17,796 nucleotides of DNA from JADJOY01 sp046331705 [NCBI: bacterium] (GTDB taxonomy: Bacteria; JADJOY01), in contig JAXLQJ010000094.1 of assembly GCA_046331705.1 (NCBI GenBank), positions 1-17,796 of the forward strand, read 5' to 3'. Both the position numbers and the translations under genes were made by a program. Below, in pieces: positions 15,062 to 17,796 of this stretch. A model generated the notes under the pieces. It saw nothing but the letters and a program-made list of their open reading frames with translations, made no database searches and had not been told where the DNA came from. The first letter of the stretch is position 1. Each line of letters starts with the position of its first letter.

Positions 15062-15181
15062 TCCGAGCGCTCGATCGCAAATCAGATGGGGCACAGATCG
15101 ACGCCGGTGCTGCGCGGGTACATCCGGCGGGCGACGGTGTTCGAAGCGACCGCCGCGACACGAATCGTGGGCCCGATGTGA
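15062..15181 (+). pseudogene. Tyrosine-recombinase C-terminal remnant, copy 2
   Basis: The frame ending at TGA 15179-15181 reads SIANQMGHRSTPVLRGYIRR and then ATVFEATAATRIVGPM. QMGHRS....L.GYIR is the final catalytic block of tyrosine recombinases: the His of GHRS in the HxxR/HxxH region, then the nucleophilic Tyr. No preceding Arg-box or core-binding domain lies in frame, so only the C-terminus remains. It is more complete than copy 1, and the GHRS block is intact. Confidence 0.6.
15113..15145 (+). repeat. Direct repeat, copy 2 (recombinase tail)
   Basis: Second copy of the 33-base segment at 14207-14239, with two mismatches. It encodes RGYIRRATVFE. Together the two copies bracket the membrane gene pair at 14313-14983. 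Confidence 0.8.
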
Positions 15182-15495
15182 GCCGCGTCATCGTCCGCGG
15201 GAGCGTCCTGGTCCTTGCGACAGTTGGCCTGCGTGCATTATCGGTCGGTGCGCTTGATGTCTGGATGAGCGTCGAAGGCGCTTGCCCCGCGGAAAAGGGC
15301 TGCAGTACATGCTGCCAGCCGTCTCCTTGGCCGGTTCCGGGGAACGCGATCGCAGCGTTGGCGAGCGACACCAACGGAATCGGAGTGGCGGGCGAGGTCA
15401 GCGGTGGTCACGTGGGATCCAGGTGGCGACGGGGTGCCGACGATGCGGCGATGGATTGTGCAGGACTTGAGCGTCTTGTCGATCTCCTGCTCAGC
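15182..15495. other. Gene-poor stretch, doubtful Cys-containing ORF
   Basis: 314 bases between the second recombinase remnant and the end of the minus-strand gene. A plus-strand frame from GTG 15178 starts with a hydrophobic stretch (VIVRGSVLVLATVGLRALSV) and has a Cys cluster (ACPAEKGCSTCC), but it runs antisense into the next gene to 15618 and resembles no family I know. I do not call it a gene. No terminator is evident. Confidence 0.35.
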
Positions 15496-16563
15496 TCACC
15501 GGTAGCTCTTCGGGATGTCCGCCGTCGGCTCGTTTCCCCCGCGGATCCAGTCGCGACACTGTTCGAACAGTCCCGGCCGCCAGAGGCCGTCGATGGGCTC
15601 GGCGATGCTCGCCAGTAGCGTCCGCGTGCTCTCGACGTCGCGCGCGCCGCACGCGTACATCGCGAACGCCTGACGGTTCCACGCCGAGGGGTACCTTGCA
15701 ACGAGGTCTTGAAACCCCTTGTGCATGCGCGCCCAGTTGGCGCCGCCGTGCGTGAAGATTGGCCGCGACGCCATACCGCTGTTTCCGTAGAGCGACCAGT
15801 AGATTCGAGCGTAGAGCGACTCACCTTCGGTTGCCCGGGTTCGCTCCGCGGCTTGCGTCGCGAACGCGTCGAGCGCTTCCGCGCTGCCATACCAACGCGG
15901 GTGCAGGTAGTACGCCCGCGCGAAGTAGTGGCCGAAGAAGGTCGGCTCTTGAGCGACAGCCTCTTCGAACAACCGATCGAATCGCTCCTTTGGCCACGCC
16001 TCGTTGATCGCCATCCACAGCGACTCTTCATACCAATCGGGGCAGCGTCGGCCGTCGTCGCCCACGGCGTCGAGTGCGGCACGCGCTTTCGCCAGGCGCT
16101 CGCGAAATATCGGCCAGGCGCTGTCCTGAACCTCACGTGCGTACGTGTTGCCACGCGCGCGCCACGCGTACTGACGCCACGCGGCGGCTTCAACGACGTG
16201 AGCCGCCACCGACTCCGGCTGCTCGCCGCGCCACGCGGCGAGCAAGGCGAATCGCCGTTCCCAATCCGAGTCGGAACCTTGCTTCGCTTGGGGAACGAGC
16301 GCGGACAGAAAGTCGGAGAGCGCCCACGTCCCCGACGGATCCCGCTCGCGCGTTGCTCGAAGTGCTCGTATGCGCTTGTCGAGCTGGCGAAAGTCGTGGT
16401 CTTTCAACAGCGCAACCGCCTCCGCGTCAAGCTCGTTTCGAGCCCGCGTGGTTGGGTCCTCTGCGGCACCGGAATGCGACGCACTGATGATGAGCGCAAT
16501 CAAGCCGAGCGCGAGCACGATCGGGGCGCGGTGCGCCGGTCGGGGAGTGGATGTGTGCGCCAT
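15496..16563 (-). CDS. Secreted DUF4034-like helical-repeat protein
   Basis: A 355-residue exported protein of unknown function. Start 16563 gives a signal peptide (basic MAHTSTPRPAHR, hydrophobic IVLALGLIALIISAS, cleavage likely near SGAAED), and GGAG lies just upstream on the minus strand. The mature part is helical and rich in Trp, Tyr and Ala, with an N-terminal LLKDHDFRQLDKRIRAL, then FEEAVAQEPTFFGHYFARAY followed by YLHPRWYGS, and ARIYWSLYGNSG, which fit the DUF4034/TPR-like pattern of paired helices. Cys residues in the mature part (RRCPDW, YACGARD, EQCRDW) suggest disulfides, consistent with export. It probably mediates protein interactions in the periplasm. No neighbour suggests a pathway. 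Confidence 0.8.
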   Translation of the reverse strand: MAHTSTPRPAHRAPIVLALGLIALIISASHSGAAEDPTTRARNELDAEAVALLKDHDFRQLDKRIRALRATRERDPSGTWALSDFLSALVPQAKQGSDSDWERRFALLAAWRGEQPESVAAHVVEAAAWRQYAWRARGNTYAREVQDSAWPIFRERLAKARAALDAVGDDGRRCPDWYEESLWMAINEAWPKERFDRLFEEAVAQEPTFFGHYFARAYYLHPRWYGSAEALDAFATQAAERTRATEGESLYARIYWSLYGNSGMASRPIFTHGGANWARMHKGFQDLVARYPSAWNRQAFAMYACGARDVESTRTLLASIAEPIDGLWRPGLFEQCRDWIRGGNEPTADIPKSYR

Positions 16564-16683
16564 GGGGCTCTCCGGGAGGCGACCAGCGACGGTTCTCTTG
16601 CAGTAACCGGCGGAACGGCAGCCCCAACCGTGGCACGAATGGCTGCATCGCCGCCACCGCCACATCGCGTGGCCTCGAGTCGC

Positions 16684-16878
16684 CTACGCCCCTTGGAGTG
16701 ACGGCAGCTCCGCCCCGCAGAACGGGCAGTACCGAATGTCGTGGGTGATACTTGCGACGTCCGCAATACGCCAGCCGCAACTGCCTGCCAACCACACGAC
16801 GCGCGTCTGGGCCTCCTCGCAGCAGCCTGCCCAGTGCGCGGATCCGCGGCGATTAACGGGGGCGGGGTCGTCGGTCAT
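16684..16878 (-). CDS. Small zinc-ribbon protein
   Basis: A 64-residue protein starting MTDDPAPVNRRG. It contains GCC (18-20), a single Cys at 34 and a C-terminal IRYCPFCGAELP (48-59). CPFCG is half of a treble-clef or zinc-ribbon knuckle, and the GCC pair or Cys34 could complete the metal site. Small proteins ending in 'kYCPFCG..LP' occur in proteobacteria and phages without known function. An in-frame start further upstream is possible (open to 17001), but that region is Arg-rich and not convincing. No clear ribosome site. Confidence 0.55.
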   Translation of the reverse strand: MTDDPAPVNRRGSAHWAGCCEEAQTRVVWLAGSCGWRIADVASITHDIRYCPFCGAELPSLQGA

Positions 16879-17103
16879 CGCGTGGCTGTCACGAATCGCG
16901 GTGCGCTCGGCTATTCGACGCCTTCTACGAACAATGACGCACCTGGCGGTGCGCGTGCCGCAGCGAGTGGCATCATCCGCTATCGCACGAGCAGCGAGCA
17001 ATATGCCAGAAGTTCGACGAACGGACGCATCGTTCCCTCCGAGCAGCGCCTCCGGAAATCCCGCCGGGTTCCCTGGTAACCGCTGATTGTGATACGTCGA
17101 GGC

Positions 17104-17409
17104 ATGCGCTCACGGCCGGGTCGTCATCTGCGAGTCGATGTGGTACCCGCTCGTGCTCGGCGGGCGCCCCCGCCGGGGCCGCGTGGAGCCACTGCGGTAA
17201 GCACCACGATCGCCGAGCAGTGCCTTCGCGATCTCGTGAACGAGCGCGTCTCGACACGTGCGTCTGCCGTCGCTGTGGCGAAGCGCCTCGGCGACGACGC
17301 GCCGCCCGCGGTTCGCTACGTGTTGGCGGTGCTCGCCGAGCATGATCCGGACGATGCGATTCGTCGGGTTGCTGCCGGCTCGGCGTCGCAATCCCCGGAG
17401 CCACAATGA
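17104..17409 (+). CDS. Hypothetical small protein, doubtful
   Basis: An open frame of about 100 residues; the first third is Arg/Pro-rich and not protein-like. The second part (TIAEQCLRDLVNERV, RASAVAVAKRLGDD, AVRYVLAVLAEHDPDDAIRR) looks like amphipathic helices and has G/C-rich third positions. Its stop overlaps the ATG of the next small ORF (ATGA), which mildly supports both. No family recognised. A start at GTG 17089 or inside the helical part is equally possible. Confidence 0.35.
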   Translation: MRSRPGRHLRVDVVPARARRAPPPGPRGATAVSTTIAEQCLRDLVNERVSTRASAVAVAKRLGDDAPPAVRYVLAVLAEHDPDDAIRRVAAGSASQSPEPQ

Positions 17410-17600
17410 GCCAAGCGCACGACCGAGACGCACGCCCCGCGTGTCCGAAGTGCGGCGTCACGCGCGTGCACCGCGTCACGTGGACGGATCCGCGAAGGGG
17501 AAGAAATAGTTGTCGTCGACCGGCAGGACTTCTTGACGCCGATCAACGTGGTGAGAGAACGCCCACAGGCCACCCTGGGCTTACACACGCGAGTGTGTGA
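17406..17600 (+). CDS. Small ORF with CPKCG knuckle, possibly frameshifted
   Basis: A 64-residue frame with ACPKCGVTRVHRVTWTDP near its start, resembling the first knuckle of a zinc ribbon. The expected second CXXC is absent. After about 17494 another frame reads GEEIVVVDRQDFLTP, which looks more protein-like, so this may be a decayed gene. Its end overlaps the inverted repeat upstream of vapB. Confidence 0.28.
   Translation: MSQAHDRDARPACPKCGVTRVHRVTWTDPRRGRNSCRRPAGLLDADQRGERTPTGHPGLTHASV
17581..17600. promoter_or_regulatory. Palindromic operator-like site upstream of vapB
   Basis: TTACACAC, GCGA, GTGTGTGA: an 8-bp inverted repeat with one G-T pair, 26 bases before the VapB start. VapB-type antitoxins commonly repress their own operon by binding such palindromes. 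Function is inferred from position and symmetry. Confidence 0.5.
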
Positions 17601-17616
17601 ACTGGCTTGCAGACCC

Positions 17617-17621
17617 GGAGG
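17617..17621 (+). promoter_or_regulatory. Ribosome binding site of vapB
   Basis: GGAGG, five bases before the ATG at 17627; a strong site that fixes the antitoxin start. Confidence 0.7.
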
Positions 17622-17626
17622 TGGAG

Positions 17627-17796
17627 ATGCCCACGAATCTAGCTGTCGACGACGAGCTCATCGAGCAGGCCCGGCGCGTCGGCAAGCACAAGACCAAGAA
17701 GGACGCCGTGACGGTCGCACTCCAGGAATACATCAAGCTCCAGCGCCGGCGGGGAATCCTCGACCTCGAAGGCCAGGTCGACTTCTGGCCGGGCTA
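17627..17796 (+). CDS. vapB: VapB-type antitoxin, 3' end outside window
   Basis: The first 56 codons of a type II antitoxin, cut by the window end. MPTNLAVDDELIEQARRVGK then HKTKKDAVTVALQEYI and LDLEGQVDF match the VapB (VapB_antitoxin, ribbon-helix-helix) family. The strand at TNLAVDD and the two helices are expected to form the DNA-binding dimer, and the region from GILDLEGQVDFWPG onward usually wraps the VapC toxin. A vapC PIN-domain gene is expected immediately downstream, outside the window. A strong ribosome site and a palindrome precede it, consistent with autoregulation. Confidence 0.85.
   Translation, partial: MPTNLAVDDELIEQARRVGKHKTKKDAVTVALQEYIKLQRRRGILDLEGQVDFWPG

Noticed and set aside
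13865-15495. Integron cassette array or CRISPR
   Set aside because: Only two diverged repeat copies, which encode a recombinase tail; no attC-like folds or regularly spaced short repeats seen.
1-17796. tRNA or rRNA genes
   Set aside because: No T-loop signature with cloverleaf arms and no rRNA-like stretch was noticed; a covariance-model scan would be decisive.

Overview
The window comes from a very GC-rich Gram-negative bacterium. The coding strands show strong G/C preference at third codon positions, there is one lipoprotein with a lipobox, and several products carry Sec signal peptides. The gene mix (beta-helix/cytochrome lipoprotein, latex-clearing-type oxygenase, HprK-like/PqqD/nucleotidyltransferase set, VapBC remnants) fits a deltaproteobacterial-type lineage such as Myxococcota or Binatota. 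That placement is inference; no rRNA, tRNA or marker gene is present to confirm it.

Left part (1-8343): a large exported lipoprotein (389-3394) joins a right-handed parallel beta-helix to a c-type cytochrome-like domain with two CXXCH motifs. It converges on a minus-strand MpaB/latex-clearing-type oxygenase (3530-4834), preceded on the same strand by a VOC/glyoxalase-fold protein (5211-5618). Divergent from these are a small secreted protein (5948-6574) with a C-terminal DGYESG...W motif and a type-B carboxylesterase (6712-8343) with a signal peptide and an unusual C-terminal membrane anchor.

Middle (8735-13864): the most interesting region. A PAPS-type sulfotransferase is followed by five tightly packed or overlapping genes: a PqqD-like peptide chaperone, two related family-2 glycosyltransferases, an HprK-related kinase and a PF14907-type nucleotidyltransferase. 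The PqqD-like protein ends in a proline-rich linker and a peptide tail (LLLLDPIHEVSDSGWP) that looks like a modifiable core peptide. PqqD, HprK-like kinase and nucleotidyltransferase recur together in peptide-modifying systems (the HPr-rel-A set; kinase and nucleotidyltransferase tailoring of lasso peptides). Here there is no lasso cyclase or leader peptidase, while two glycosyltransferases and a sulfotransferase are added. My working model is that the tail is phosphorylated on serine and then decorated with sugar and possibly sulfate. A surface-glycan role is the main alternative.

Right part (13865-17796): an eroded accessory zone. It holds a frameshifted VapC/PIN toxin remnant and two diverged copies of a tyrosine-recombinase C-terminus about 0.9 kb apart. 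These flank a translationally coupled pair: a 27-residue membrane micropeptide and a DUF457/YdjM-like membrane protein. Beyond them are a minus-strand secreted DUF4034-like protein, a small zinc-ribbon protein, two doubtful small ORFs, and the start of a VapB antitoxin behind a palindromic operator-like site, cut by the window end.
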